Assembly (NCBI RefSeq): GCF_019668505.1
Contig: NZ_AP024371.1
Location: 842,166-906,165, forward strand
Source: Borrelia miyamotoi
GTDB lineage: Bacteria; Spirochaetota; Spirochaetia; Borreliales; Borreliaceae
Direction: 5' to 3'
Length of the DNA: 64,000 nt
The translations under genes were made by a program, and so were the position numbers. Shown in pieces: positions 37,797 to 48,177 of this stretch (its first letter is position 1; the number at the start of each line of letters is the position of its first letter). The notes beneath the pieces are model-generated. The model worked only from the letters and a program-made list of their open reading frames with translations, was not told the DNA's origin and ran no database searches.

Positions 37797-40632
37797 GTTA
37801 GTATTTAAAAATATTGCTTCTTATAAAGGTAAATATGAAATAGATTTTGATATTTCTGTGTTAAAAAAATCTGGTATTTTTTTGATTTCTGGAAATACTG
37901 GATCTGGTAAGAGTACAATTTTGGATTGCATTACGCTTGCTCTTTATGCAAGAATTTATAGGCTTGATAGGAGCATTGCAGATTCAATTTCAAAAGGTTT
38001 TGAAAGTGCTTATGTTAGGCTTACTTTCACTGTTTCTGGAAAAATTTATGAGTCATTTATTGAACTTAGTATAAGACAAAAAGAAACCCCTCAAAATATG
38101 GTATTGAATTGTATTAGTGATGGAAGTTTGATTGAAAATAAAGACGATGTTTTGAATTATATAAAGAGTCTTTGTAGATTAGATTTTGAACAGTTTTGTC
38201 AAACTGTTATTTTGCCTCAAGGTAATTTTCAGGAATTTTTAACTTCGAAACCAAGAAGTAAGACAGCGATAATTGACAATATCTTTAATTTAAAAAAGTA
38301 TGATGATATAGAAATTTTTTTAAAGAAGGAATTAGAACTTACAAAATTTAATAAAGAAAAATTGCAGTTCTTAGATACAGAAGAAAGAAATAGATTTAAT
38401 CTCAACGAGAAAAAATTAAATGAATTGACTAATTTTTTGAATTCTATTGATATACAAACTTTAAGAAATAATCTTGACAATGTTTATGAATTGATATTTA
38501 TTTGTGAAAAAATAATAAAGTTTAATCAGAATTATTTAGATATTCAATATAGGATTGGTAATTTAGACTTAGAATTATTTTCTAAGATTAAAAGTAAAGA
38601 AAAGATAAATCATGAGTATTCTTTGCAGGAAAAGATTAAATTAGAATTAGATGAAAGCCTTAAATTTTATAATTCTAATGATTTTTTAGATTTAAAAAAT
38701 TTTGTTAACAGACATAGTGAACTTCTTAATGATAAGAATCGATTTCTGTTGGAGCTTTTAAATGTTCAAAAGGATTTAGAAGAATTAAAATGTTTGGATT
38801 TAGACAGTTTTAATTTTGATTATATAAAAGACTTGTATTATGAAAATATTCTTTTCTTTGAGATAGATTTTGATGAAAAAGCTTGTGACAGGTTGCTTAT
38901 AAAAGAGAGCCAATTAAAAGAACAAAGAAAAGAATTATTGGAGAAACAAAGAAGAAAAAATATTGAAATAAAAAGTATTACTTCAGAGGAAACAAAATTT
39001 GATTTTGAAAAATATGTTTATTATGAGGCATTAAAGTTATTAAAGGGGTTTAATGAAGAATTGATATTAAAATATAGAAATAGATTAGAGTTATTGTTAA
39101 ATTCAAGTGAGAGCGATTCATCACGAGACATTGGTATCAACATTAAAATTGATTTATATAAAGAATTCTTAGAGCATCTTACTAATAATAAGCAGTCTGT
39201 TGAAAGAGATATAAAGAATCTTGAATATCTTGAGGATGAGCACAACGTATATCAAGGGAAAGAGAAATTGAAAATGAATAGTCTAAATGATCTTTTGGAG
39301 TTAAATTCAAGTCTTCAGATTTTACAATCTGAATTGGATGTTATTAAGCAAGATGTTTCTCGTACTAAAGAAAATAAAATTAAATGGGAAGGTCAAGTTT
39401 TAAACTTTAAGAAAAATAATGCAGAAATTTTGAAAAGAATTGGCTATGATTTATTTCATAAATATATAGATTATTTTAATAGAGATAGGATTTTAATTTT
39501 TGAAGATAAACTTAAAGAAGTTTCAGTTTTAAAGTCAATTCTTAATGATTTAAGTTCTAAAATTTCTTTAAAGGAGATAGAAATTGAAGAAAATTTAGAT
39601 AAGATAAAAAATTTATTATCTAATATCAATTTAAATATAAATTTAAGTAATTCTACTTGTTTAGAAAGGGAGTTTGCAGAATTTTTAAGATCTAAAGTAA
39701 AAATAGAAAAAGAGCATTTTAAATTGAACTTGCATCTTAATAATATAAATAACATAAAATTTAGGCTTGAAAGTCAAATTGAGTTTATGGAACAAACAAT
39801 GTTAAGTTTAGAAATGGATCTTGAACGTGAACTAATTAATTTTACTTCTAATTTTTTGAATTTTAAAAGATTAGTGGGAGATGGTTTTTATGTTCAAAAT
39901 TCTATTTTGTCTCTCGATTCTTTAAAACCTAGTAAAAATAGTTTAGATTATTTTTTAGAGTTGAAATCCAATTTTATGTCTCAGATTGGGGTTTTTTCTA
40001 GAGATATTAGTCAATATGAGACAAGTTTTTTAAGTTTACAGACTCTTCAATCAGAAATTAATGAACAAAAGATCAAGTTAGAAAATATTAGGAGTGAGTT
40101 AAGTAGTATAAATGAGCGTAATGATAAGTTAGAAATTTTAAAAAAGGTTGTTACTACTTCTCCTAGTTTGAAGTATTATGTTCAAAGTTTTTTAATTAAT
40201 GAGATTTTAAATATATCAAATAGAAAGTATTTAAATATTATTTTCCCCGATTTTGAGCTTGAAATTAATATAGATAGCAGAGATTTTAATTTTTTAGTAA
40301 AAAGCAAAAGAGATGGCAATATGACTCGTAGTGTTAAAACTTTATCTGGTGGTGAAAAATTTCTTATTTCTTTGTCGCTTTCTTTAGCTCTCTCAGATAT
40401 GATAAGAGATAGTGATCTTAAAATAGAGGCATTTTTTCTTGATGAAGGATTTGGAAGTCTGGATGAGGATACTTTAAAAATGGTTATTCCAAAAATTTCT
40501 GACTTACAGCGTATTGATGGGCGTCAAATTGGTATAATATCTCATGTTTCTTATTTAAAGGAAGAGATTAAAACTCAAATAGTTATAAGTAAAATTTCAA
40601 CAGTTTCTAAAATTACTATAGAGAGTTTTTAA
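37783..40632 (+). CDS. sbcC: Exonuclease subunit SbcC (Rad50-type ATPase)
   Basis: The 949-aa protein has a split ABC ATPase: Walker A GNTGSGKSTILDCI near residue 38, and C-terminal SGGEKFLISLSLSLAL plus FFLDEGFGSLDEDTL. In between lies a long Lys/Glu/Leu-rich coiled coil. A central CxxC zinc hook as in Rad50 is not obvious to me. ATG 37783 follows the purine-rich AAGGGAAGGGCAGG and overlaps sbcD by 14 bases. It works as the SbcCD complex on hairpins and palindromes. Confidence 0.95.
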   Translation: MRINKLVFKNIASYKGKYEIDFDISVLKKSGIFLISGNTGSGKSTILDCITLALYARIYRLDRSIADSISKGFESAYVRLTFTVSGKIYESFIELSIRQKETPQNMVLNCISDGSLIENKDDVLNYIKSLCRLDFEQFCQTVILPQGNFQEFLTSKPRSKTAIIDNIFNLKKYDDIEIFLKKELELTKFNKEKLQFLDTEERNRFNLNEKKLNELTNFLNSIDIQTLRNNLDNVYELIFICEKIIKFNQNYLDIQYRIGNLDLELFSKIKSKEKINHEYSLQEKIKLELDESLKFYNSNDFLDLKNFVNRHSELLNDKNRFLLELLNVQKDLEELKCLDLDSFNFDYIKDLYYENILFFEIDFDEKACDRLLIKESQLKEQRKELLEKQRRKNIEIKSITSEETKFDFEKYVYYEALKLLKGFNEELILKYRNRLELLLNSSESDSSRDIGINIKIDLYKEFLEHLTNNKQSVERDIKNLEYLEDEHNVYQGKEKLKMNSLNDLLELNSSLQILQSELDVIKQDVSRTKENKIKWEGQVLNFKKNNAEILKRIGYDLFHKYIDYFNRDRILIFEDKLKEVSVLKSILNDLSSKISLKEIEIEENLDKIKNLLSNINLNINLSNSTCLEREFAEFLRSKVKIEKEHFKLNLHLNNINNIKFRLESQIEFMEQTMLSLEMDLERELINFTSNFLNFKRLVGDGFYVQNSILSLDSLKPSKNSLDYFLELKSNFMSQIGVFSRDISQYETSFLSLQTLQSEINEQKIKLENIRSELSSINERNDKLEILKKVVTTSPSLKYYVQSFLINEILNISNRKYLNIIFPDFELEINIDSRDFNFLVKSKRDGNMTRSVKTLSGGEKFLISLSLSLALSDMIRDSDLKIEAFFLDEGFGSLDEDTLKMVIPKISDLQRIDGRQIGIISHVSYLKEEIKTQIVISKISTVSKITIESF

Positions 40633-40683
40633 TTTTTTATTTTATAATTACTTGGGATGTTTTAAAATGTGGAGATTTGTACG

Positions 40684-41215
40684 AAGCTTTATGTTCCAAT
40701 TGATATTGGAGATACTAAATATTCTCTTGTATATAGTGGTGATAATTTGCTTGATAGGCATTAAGTTAAATCATCAGATACTACTTCTGATGAGCAAGTA
40801 GGTGTTTTAGTAGATATAATTAATTTTTATAAGGTATGAAAATGTCAAAGGTGTTGCAATTTGTATGCATGGATTTGTTGAGTCTGAGGGTAGTGTAGTT
40901 CTGGCAGAAAAATTTAAAGGTAATTCTATTTATTTTAATAATTTTGTTGCTTTGATTCTTGAAGTAGAAATTGATAATGGAATATTTATGGATGGAAAAA
41001 TTTTAAGGAGAGATTTTTTTATGTCTGGTGGAGTTAAATTTATGATTACTATGGCTCTTAGCAATAATATTCCTTTTGATTGTAAATGGGAGTTTATAGC
41101 TTAGTCTTTGAAATTAGGGCATATATATATTCACGATAATGATATCAAGAAGCTTATTAAAGTTGATACAGGTAAACTTAATAATGAGTCTTGCAAAATT
41201 GGAGCATTATTGTAG
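40684..41215 (+). pseudogene. Remnant of a ROK-family protein (NagC/XylR/sugar-kinase type)
   Basis: The frame carries broken ROK-like pieces: KLYVPIDIGDTKYSLVYSG (the N-terminal phosphate-1 motif, normally DIGGTK), a stop at the TAA after LLDRH, a frame change near 40830, then NVKGVAICMHGFVESEGSVV, a second in-frame stop after CKWEFIA (TAG), and LKLGHIYIHDNDIKKLI to a final TAG. From memory B. burgdorferi has a ROK gene annotated xylR (BB0831) at this place. An ATG at 40667 is out of frame with the first motif. The gap from sbcC to cutC holds nothing else that I can identify. Confidence 0.75.
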
Positions 41216-41260
41216 TGTTATTTTGTTAGAAATAAGTTCTTATTCAATTGAGGGGGTTTG

Positions 41261-41893
41261 ATGATAAAAGAGGCATGTGTATTTAATATATTAGAAGCTT
41301 TAAATGCTGTTAAACTTGGTGCTAATAGGATTGAGCTTTGTGAGAATACGACTTGTGGGGGGACTACGCCTTCTTATGGTACCATAAAAGTTTTGAAAGA
41401 AACTTTGAATGTTCCTATTGTTGTAATGATTAGGCCAAGGTGTGGGGATTTTGTATATTCTGATTTAGAATTTAAAGCTATGAAGGAAGATATTAAGCTT
41501 TGCAGGAGCCTTGGAGTAGAAGGTGTCGTTTTTGGAATTTTGAAGGATGATCATGAAATTGATATCGATCGAACTAAAGAGTTGCTAAGTTTAGCTGACT
41601 CTTTAAAAGTTACTTTTCATAAGGCAATTGATGAGACTTGTGATATTAGGTCTTCTGTGATTAAACTTTTAGATATTGGTGTTCATAGGATATTAACTTC
41701 AGGAGGAGGTATGAAAGCAGAAGATTCATTGATAGTACTTAGAGATTTGATATTAATAGCTGGAGAAGAATTAGAAATTGTTGTTGCAGGTGAAGTTAAT
41801 AAGTATAATATTGATAATATTGATGCTATCTTATGTTCAAGAGCTTATCATGGGAGACTTATTGTCGGTGATTTAGGTTTACAGTTATTTTAA
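41261..41893 (+). CDS. cutC: CutC family protein
   Basis: The 210-aa protein matches CutC throughout: KEACVFNILEALNAVKLGANRIELCE, TTPSYGTIK, IVVMIRPRCGDFVYSD, FHKAIDE and RILTSGGG. CutC was named for copper homeostasis in E. coli, but a direct role in copper handling is disputed. It is a TIM-barrel protein and often neighbours sugar-metabolism genes. GAGGGGG lies 4 bases before the ATG. It sits between the ROK remnant and a convergent lipoprotein gene. I do not recall cutC in B. burgdorferi at this position. Confidence 0.9.
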   Translation: MIKEACVFNILEALNAVKLGANRIELCENTTCGGTTPSYGTIKVLKETLNVPIVVMIRPRCGDFVYSDLEFKAMKEDIKLCRSLGVEGVVFGILKDDHEIDIDRTKELLSLADSLKVTFHKAIDETCDIRSSVIKLLDIGVHRILTSGGGMKAEDSLIVLRDLILIAGEELEIVVAGEVNKYNIDNIDAILCSRAYHGRLIVGDLGLQLF

Positions 41894-41922
41894 TCATGCT
41901 GATGGTTTGTAATAAATTAATT

Positions 41923-42795
41923 TTAAATATTTACTCTACGACTAAATTGATTGTTTAATTCAGAGACTTGCATTCCTTGATTTTTATTGAGTATTAAGCT
42001 TGTTATAAATTTTTTAACGCTTATTTTACTAACGTTAAATCGGAGTTCTAGGGTATTTTGATCTTTGATTCTAGATTTTATAGGACTTGAAACTATTATT
42101 TTTGTTGTATTTTTCAGGATTGTTGGCATTAATTTTTTTAGTAAAATGGAGAGTATTTCTGGATTATTAGTGTTTAAATAAGATTTTAGATTATAGTCAT
42201 TTTCATTTTTATCACCGTTTGCAATTAATATTCCTTTATTAAAGGGAATCATATTTGTTTTTTTTATATTATTTGGTATTAATTTGGTGATATCATTTAT
42301 CCAAATGAACATTTCATTTCGATCAATTATATCAATATATTTTGTTGTTAATATATTTTCATTTTCATTAGTTGTTTCTTTTTGATTTATTAAAATTCCT
42401 TTTTTATTTTTAGTAGGTTTAATATATATATTTGAATTTTTTATCTTCCATTTTGGATTTGTAAATATATTGCCTTGAGATTCAAAATTTGAGTTGTTTT
42501 GTATTCCCCAAAAGATATTTTTGGGAAAATTTCCAGTTACTATTAATGAGAAAGTTTCTGAATTTTTTGTATAGCTTAAGTATAGATTACCAATAGTATG
42601 AAGGCCAATTTTATATTTGAAGTTGAGTTCGTCATAGATAAATCTGTTTTTAGATAAGTTTATGTATGCATATATGTCTGATGACGGGTCTAACAACATG
42701 ATTAAAGATATATTCTTTTTAGGTGCATGGTAAGTTAAGGTTTCGCATCCTATGAGAAGAATAGTTAATAAAGTATTGATAATTAGTTTTCTCAT
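41923..42795 (-). CDS. Predicted lipoprotein, function unknown
   Basis: The 290-aa protein has a signal segment with a good lipobox, LLIGC (Cys17). The mature part is Asn/Lys/Ile-rich beta-sheet-like sequence (FIYDELNFKYKIGLHTIGNLY, FSLIVTGNFPKNIFW) with no recognised domain. It follows ileS by 10 bases on the minus strand, inside a short tandem duplication, so it is probably transcribed with pgm-clpC-ileS. By position it corresponds to B. burgdorferi BB0832 (from memory). Confidence 0.72.
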   Translation of the reverse strand: MRKLIINTLLTILLIGCETLTYHAPKKNISLIMLLDPSSDIYAYINLSKNRFIYDELNFKYKIGLHTIGNLYLSYTKNSETFSLIVTGNFPKNIFWGIQNNSNFESQGNIFTNPKWKIKNSNIYIKPTKNKKGILINQKETTNENENILTTKYIDIIDRNEMFIWINDITKLIPNNIKKTNMIPFNKGILIANGDKNENDYNLKSYLNTNNPEILSILLKKLMPTILKNTTKIIVSSPIKSRIKDQNTLELRFNVSKISVKKFITSLILNKNQGMQVSELNNQFSRRVNI

Positions 42796-42833
42796 TTTTC
42801 AATACCTATCTTTTTTTTTCAATACCTATCTTT
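42795..42833. repeat. 20-bp tandem duplication at the ileS / lipoprotein junction
   Basis: The sequence TTTTTCAATACCTATCTTT occurs at 42795-42813 and again at 42815-42833 (period 20). On the minus strand the upstream copy encodes the last IleRS codons and the downstream copy forms the spacer in front of the lipoprotein ATG. Confidence 0.9.
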
Positions 42834-45800
42834 ATTAACTTTCCATCGTCAATTTCTACTTTTGTTAGTGCCTTTTCTTTATTAATCTCTATTTTTAATG
42901 TTAGAGTTTCAGCTTGAATATAGCTTTCAAATTGACTTATTACTTTTTTTAATGTTTCATTATTGTCTATATAGAGTATTATTCTATCACTAACGTTGAA
43001 GTTATTTTCCTTTCTTAAATTTTGTACTTTTCTTATCAGTTCTCTTGATAGTCCTTCTAAATATAATTCTTCTGTTATTAGTGAATCTAGACCAATTGTG
43101 ACAGAATCTTCATTAATTACTTTAAAATTTTTTCTTGCTTGTTTTTCCAATATTATGTCTTTTAGTGTGATGTCATATGCATTTTCTTTGATTTTAATTA
43201 TATGTTTATTACCTTTTATTATTTTTAATATGTCTTCATTGTTTAGCTTCATTATTTCTAATGCTATTGTTTTCATATTTTTACCAAGTTTGCTTCCAAG
43301 TTCTTTAAAATTTGCTTTTGCTTTGTAAATTACAAGTTCTTCTTCATTGGATTTTATTTTGATTTCTTTTGCGTTAATTTCTTCAAGTATTATTTCTTTC
43401 ATTTCACTTAGTATTTGTTGTTCTTTGTGGTTTGTGGTAATAACATAGATTGTGCTGATAGGTCTTCGTATTTTAATGTTGTGCGATGCTCTAAGTGCTC
43501 TTGCAATTGAAACTACTTTTTTTATAAAGTTCATTTTTTCTTCAAGATCTGTGTTAATAAGTTCTTTTCTTGCTTTTGGATATTCATTTAGATGGATTGA
43601 TTCTTTTTCATCTTTTGCTTTCAGATTTTGATAAATTTCTTCTGTTAAAAACGGGATAAATGGTGCAAGCATCAAAATTAAACTTTTTAGTGTGTAATAT
43701 AGAGTTTCATAGGCATCGAGTTTATCGTTGTCATTTTCAGATTTCCAGAATCTTTTTCTTGATCTTCTTATATACCAATTATTTAGTTTGTCGATAAATG
43801 CAATAAGTTCTTCTATTGATTTTGTTAAATTGTATTTATCTATTTCTTCGTTTAATATTTTTTTTAGGCTTTCGGTTTCACTAATTATCCATTTATCAAG
43901 CATATTAGTTTTGTATAAATTTGTGTTATCTTTAGGTGCAAATTTGTCAATTATTGCATAGGTTATGAAAAATGAATAAGCGTTCCAGATAGGTATTATA
44001 ATGTTCTTTAAAACATCTTTAACCCCATCATCGCTGTACTTTAGGTCATCACCTCTTACTACAGGACTCATTACTAAATAAAGTCTTAAAGCGTCAGCTC
44101 CAAATGTGTTTATTACTTCCATTGGATCTGTATAGTTTCTAAGTGATTTTGACATTTTTCTTCCATCACTAGATAATACAAGTCCATTAACTATTACATT
44201 TTTAAACGCTGTGTTCTCAAAAAGTGCAGTTCCTAGAATTGTTAATGTATAAAACCATCCTCTTGTTTGGTCTAGTCCTTCTGCAATAAAGTCAGCAGGA
44301 AAAATGGTGTGAAATTTATCTTTATCTTTAAATGGATAATGTTTACTTGCGTAAGGCATAGATCCAGATTCAAACCAACAGTCCAAAACCTCACTTGTTC
44401 TAATATACACACCGCCATATTCACTGGACCAAGTTATTTTGTCAACTTTATCTTTGTGCAAGTCATTAATCTTTTGTCCCGACCTTTTTTCAAGTTCTTC
44501 TTTAGACCCTATACATATTTTGTTTCCTGTTTTTGAACATACCCAAACTGGTATTGGATTGCCCCAAAATCTATTTCGGCTTATTGCCCAGTCTCGTGCA
44601 TTTTCTAACCATTTTCCAAATCGTCCTTTTTTTAAATGTGAGGGCATCCAGTTTATTTGCTCATTTGATTTTATAAGTTTTTCTTTTATTGCTTCAATGT
44701 TTACAAACCATGATCTTATGGGCCTATAAATTAGAGGTGAATTTGTTCTGTAGCAAAATGGGTATCTGTGTAGAATGTTTTCTCTTTTGAATAGAAGGTT
44801 CATTGATCTTAATTTTTCTATTATTTTGTTATCTGCATCCTTAACAAATAATCCTTCAAAATCTTTTACTTCGTTTGTAAATCGGCATTCGTCATCTATA
44901 GGTGTTATTATATCAGTTTTTGTGTTATTTTTAAGTATTTTATAATCTTCTTCTCCAAAGGGTGCGATATGTACTATTCCTGTTCCATCATCAGTTGTGA
45001 CATATTTTGCTGTATGAATTCTGAATGCTCCTTTATTGCGTTGTTTCAAAAAATAGTCAAATACAGGTTCATATTCTATTCCTTCAATGTGTTTACCTTT
45101 AAATTGTTTTATAATTGTGTATGCTTTTTCATCTTTGTAATAGTGATTTAACTTTTTTGTGCCTATTATGAATATTTCATTTTTTTCCTTATCAAGTATT
45201 TTAGAATATTCTATGTCTTTACCAACAGCAATTCCAAGATTTGTAGGTAATGTCCAAGGTGTTGTTGTCCATGCAAGTAGATATTCATTTTTATCTTTGA
45301 TTTTAAACTTTATAGTTAGTGATGGGTCATTAACTTCCTTATATTCGCCAAGATTTACCTCAAAGTTTGAGAGAGGAGTTGCAAGTTTTGGAGAATATGG
45401 TAATACATAGTAACTTTCATAAATTAAACCTTTATTATAAAGTTTTTGGAATACCCACCATACAGATTCCATAAAGGTTATATCCATTGTTTTGTAATTA
45501 TTCTCAAAATCAACCCATCTACCTAGTCTTAAAATTGTTTTTTGCCATTCTTGTGTGTATCTCAGAACTATGTTTCTGCATTCTTCGTTAAATTTTTCGA
45601 CGCCATATTTTTCTATCTCATATCTGCCAGAGAGTTTTAAAGCTTTCTCTACTTCATATTCCACTGGTAAACCATGAGTATCCCATCCAAAATATCTTTT
45701 GACGTGTTTTCCTTTCATTGTTTTATATCTTGGGATTATGTCTTTAATTGTATTTGGAACAAAATGCCCAAAATGTGGAAGTCCTGTTGCAAATGGAGGA

Positions 45801-45937
45801 CCATCATAAAATGTAAATTCTTCACAACCTTCTCTTTGTTGCATAGATTTTTCAAAAATTTTATTGTCATTCCAAAATTTTAATACTTTTTCTTCTATCT
45901 CAGGAAAGTCTACTTTATTTTCTACTTTTTTGAACAT
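42806..45937 (-). CDS. ileS: Isoleucyl-tRNA synthetase
   Basis: A class I synthetase charging tRNA-Ile. The 1043-aa protein has the HIGH variant in [11 protein letters not shown], the editing (CP1) domain with [19 protein letters not shown], and KMSKSLRN. It is longer than E. coli IleRS and lacks an evident C-terminal zinc finger. That suits the second, eukaryote-like IleRS type known in some bacteria, including spirochaetes as I recall; that type is linked to mupirocin resistance. Its start overlaps the clpC end by 16 bases. Confidence 0.95.
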   Translation of the reverse strand: MFKKVENKVDFPEIEEKVLKFWNDNKIFEKSMQQREGCEEFTFYDGPPFATGLPHFGHFVPNTIKDIIPRYKTMKGKHVKRYFGWDTHGLPVEYEVEKALKLSGRYEIEKYGVEKFNEECRNIVLRYTQEWQKTILRLGRWVDFENNYKTMDITFMESVWWVFQKLYNKGLIYESYYVLPYSPKLATPLSNFEVNLGEYKEVNDPSLTIKFKIKDKNEYLLAWTTTPWTLPTNLGIAVGKDIEYSKILDKEKNEIFIIGTKKLNHYYKDEKAYTIIKQFKGKHIEGIEYEPVFDYFLKQRNKGAFRIHTAKYVTTDDGTGIVHIAPFGEEDYKILKNNTKTDIITPIDDECRFTNEVKDFEGLFVKDADNKIIEKLRSMNLLFKRENILHRYPFCYRTNSPLIYRPIRSWFVNIEAIKEKLIKSNEQINWMPSHLKKGRFGKWLENARDWAISRNRFWGNPIPVWVCSKTGNKICIGSKEELEKRSGQKINDLHKDKVDKITWSSEYGGVYIRTSEVLDCWFESGSMPYASKHYPFKDKDKFHTIFPADFIAEGLDQTRGWFYTLTILGTALFENTAFKNVIVNGLVLSSDGRKMSKSLRNYTDPMEVINTFGADALRLYLVMSPVVRGDDLKYSDDGVKDVLKNIIIPIWNAYSFFITYAIIDKFAPKDNTNLYKTNMLDKWIISETESLKKILNEEIDKYNLTKSIEELIAFIDKLNNWYIRRSRKRFWKSENDNDKLDAYETLYYTLKSLILMLAPFIPFLTEEIYQNLKAKDEKESIHLNEYPKARKELINTDLEEKMNFIKKVVSIARALRASHNIKIRRPISTIYVITTNHKEQQILSEMKEIILEEINAKEIKIKSNEEELVIYKAKANFKELGSKLGKNMKTIALEIMKLNNEDILKIIKGNKHIIKIKENAYDITLKDIILEKQARKNFKVINEDSVTIGLDSLITEELYLEGLSRELIRKVQNLRKENNFNVSDRIILYIDNNETLKKVISQFESYIQAETLTLKIEINKEKALTKVEIDDGKLIKIGIEKKR

Positions 45938-48177
45938 AAAATTTCCTTTTGTTTGATTTTTATATTATTTTGTTCTAAATATACTTTTATTAGATGGGTA
46001 TTAGGATTTTGAAATATTTGATTAATGATTTTTTCTTCTATTTTTTCTTTTATTGCATTTAAAATACTTCTTGCTCCAGAATTTTTGTCATAATATTTTT
46101 GAATAATATAATTCTTAAGAGCTTCATCAATTTCTATTTTGATTTTTTTTAAGCTAAATTCTTTAGTAAGTTCTTTACAATAATTATTGTAGATTATGCT
46201 TGCGTCTTCTTCGTTTAAAACATTAAGAATTATTTTCTTTTGTATTTTATCTAGTAGTGTTGAGTTGAATCTTCTTTTAAGTTCATTGTTGATTTCGCTT
46301 TTAAAATTTATATTATTGTCTGTATTATTAAACCCAATATTTCCTTTTCCAAGTAGTGTTTTAGTACCAATAGATGTACTTAGAATAATAATGGCATTTT
46401 TAAAAGATATTTTATCGTCTTGGTTACTGATTAGTTCTCCATTTTCAAGTATTTGTTCTATTATGGTAAGTACAGAATTATGAGCATTTTCGATATTTTC
46501 AAGTATTATAAAGGCTCTGGGATTATATTTTAATCTATTTGTTAAAATGCCGCCGTCAGCATAACCAGTATATCCTGGATTTGTTCCTATTAATTTTGAT
46601 ATGGAAATTTCTTCTCTATAGTCTGACATATCTAGTTTTAATATTGAGTTTTGATCTTCAATAATGGTACTGGATATTTCATTTGCTATTATTGTTTTTC
46701 CACTTCCACTTGGGCCTATAAGTAGTATTGATGTTAAAGGTTGTGTGTTGTTATTGATGCTGAGTTTTGTTTTAACTATTTCTATAATTATTGCATTTAT
46801 GGCATATTCTTGTCCTATGATTTTTTCTTTTATGCGTATTGCTTCTTTTTTAAGCGTATCAATTTCTTCCTTAATGTTAGATTTTATTTTGATATTTAAT
46901 AATTCATCTGCTGCTCTTTTAATGTCTTCGACATCAACTATTTTTTTATTGATTTCTTTTTGCTTTTTATGAGCCCCAGCAATGTCAATTAAATCAATTG
47001 CTTTGTCAGGAAATCTTTTGTTAACTAAGTATTGTGATGATAGATTTATGACATATTCTATGGCTTCTTTTTCATAAGTGACACCATGGTAGTATTCAAA
47101 ATTTTTTATTATATTATTAACTATGTTAAGTGTTTCTTTTTCACTAGGTTCTTTGATTGATATTGTTTGAAATCTTCTAGTAAATGCTTTGTCTTTAGCG
47201 ATATGTTTTCGATATTCATCATAAGTTGTTGCACCTATAATTTGTATCTCAGAGCGAGATAAAATAGGCTTTAAAATATTTGCTGCATCAATGGAACCTT
47301 CAGAATTTCCAGCTCCTATTAAAGTGTGTATTTCATCGATGAATATTATTATGTTTTTGTTGTTTTTAATAGATTTAATTATGTTGTTTAATCTTTCTTC
47401 AAATTCACCTCTGTATTTTGTGCCTGAGACTAAATCAGAAGTATCGATTTGTAATATTACTTTGCTTTTTAATTGGCCCTTTATTTCTTTATTTGCAATT
47501 TTGATGGCAAGTCCTTCAACGATTGCCGTTTTGCCGATTCCAGGTTCTCCTATTAAGATTGTACTATTTTTATTTCGTCTTTCAAGTACATTGATTAGTG
47601 TTTGGATTTCTTTTTCACGACCGACTAAAGGATTAAGTTTTTTTTCTTTTGCAAGTATTGTTAGGTTTTTGACATATCTGTCTATTTCAAAATGTTCATT
47701 TGCAAGTCTTATTTCATCTTCAAATTCTTTATATGTTTCAATTAGTCTTATTTTATCTATGCTAGTTATTATGTTTTCTTCGTTAAAGTTAAAGCTCAAT
47801 TTATTAAGTTTATATTTTTTTAGAAGTTTTTTTGTTTTTAATATTTGATAAAAAATTTCTTTTATTCCTATTGAAGTTTTAGATTTGAATTCTTTTTTAG
47901 TTTTTTCAATAAGAATAAAGATTTCTCTGTTTATCTTTGGGATTATAATTTCGTTAGTACCAAGTAGAACTTTTTCTAATTTTTCTATTTCATATAGTGT
48001 ATCTTGTTTAATATTTTTTAAGGTTTTACTATCTATATTTTTTATTTCAGATTTTTTAGGGCAAATTAGTATAGACATTAACAGATGCCAAGTTGAAACT
48101 TCTCTATTTTTATTTTTTCTAGCAACTTCCCTTGCGGATACTTCGACTAGATTTATTAAATTTTCTGCTATATTAAT
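45922..48177 (-). CDS. clpC: ClpC/ClpA-type AAA+ chaperone, probable AUU start
   Basis: An Hsp100 unfoldase that feeds ClpP. Two AAA+ domains are seen ([13 protein letters not shown] with [29 protein letters not shown] with DMSDYRE). The first ATG (48078) would cut off Clp_N sequence: the frame continues upstream as [18 protein letters not shown] and REVSTWHLL, matching the Clp_N pattern. That upstream part has no ATG, GTG or TTG before the TAG at 48184-48186. An ATT at 48177, with GGAG 10 bases upstream inside the end of pgm, is the best candidate and gives about 751 aa. It overlaps pgm and ileS. Confidence 0.85.
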   Translation of the reverse strand: MNIAENLINLVEVSAREVARKNKNREVSTWHLLMSILICPKKSEIKNIDSKTLKNIKQDTLYEIEKLEKVLLGTNEIIIPKINREIFILIEKTKKEFKSKTSIGIKEIFYQILKTKKLLKKYKLNKLSFNFNEENIITSIDKIRLIETYKEFEDEIRLANEHFEIDRYVKNLTILAKEKKLNPLVGREKEIQTLINVLERRNKNSTILIGEPGIGKTAIVEGLAIKIANKEIKGQLKSKVILQIDTSDLVSGTKYRGEFEERLNNIIKSIKNNKNIIIFIDEIHTLIGAGNSEGSIDAANILKPILSRSEIQIIGATTYDEYRKHIAKDKAFTRRFQTISIKEPSEKETLNIVNNIIKNFEYYHGVTYEKEAIEYVINLSSQYLVNKRFPDKAIDLIDIAGAHKKQKEINKKIVDVEDIKRAADELLNIKIKSNIKEEIDTLKKEAIRIKEKIIGQEYAINAIIIEIVKTKLSINNNTQPLTSILLIGPSGSGKTIIANEISSTIIEDQNSILKLDMSDYREEISISKLIGTNPGYTGYADGGILTNRLKYNPRAFIILENIENAHNSVLTIIEQILENGELISNQDDKISFKNAIIILSTSIGTKTLLGKGNIGFNNTDNNINFKSEINNELKRRFNSTLLDKIQKKIILNVLNEEDASIIYNNYCKELTKEFSLKKIKIEIDEALKNYIIQKYYDKNSGARSILNAIKEKIEEKIINQIFQNPNTHLIKVYLEQNNIKIKQKEILCSKK

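Noticed and set aside
47291..47848. Plus-strand open frame of 185 codons inside clpC
   Set aside because: It is antisense to conserved AAA+ coding sequence and its hydrophobic translation is the usual shadow of Lys/Ile-rich coding DNA.
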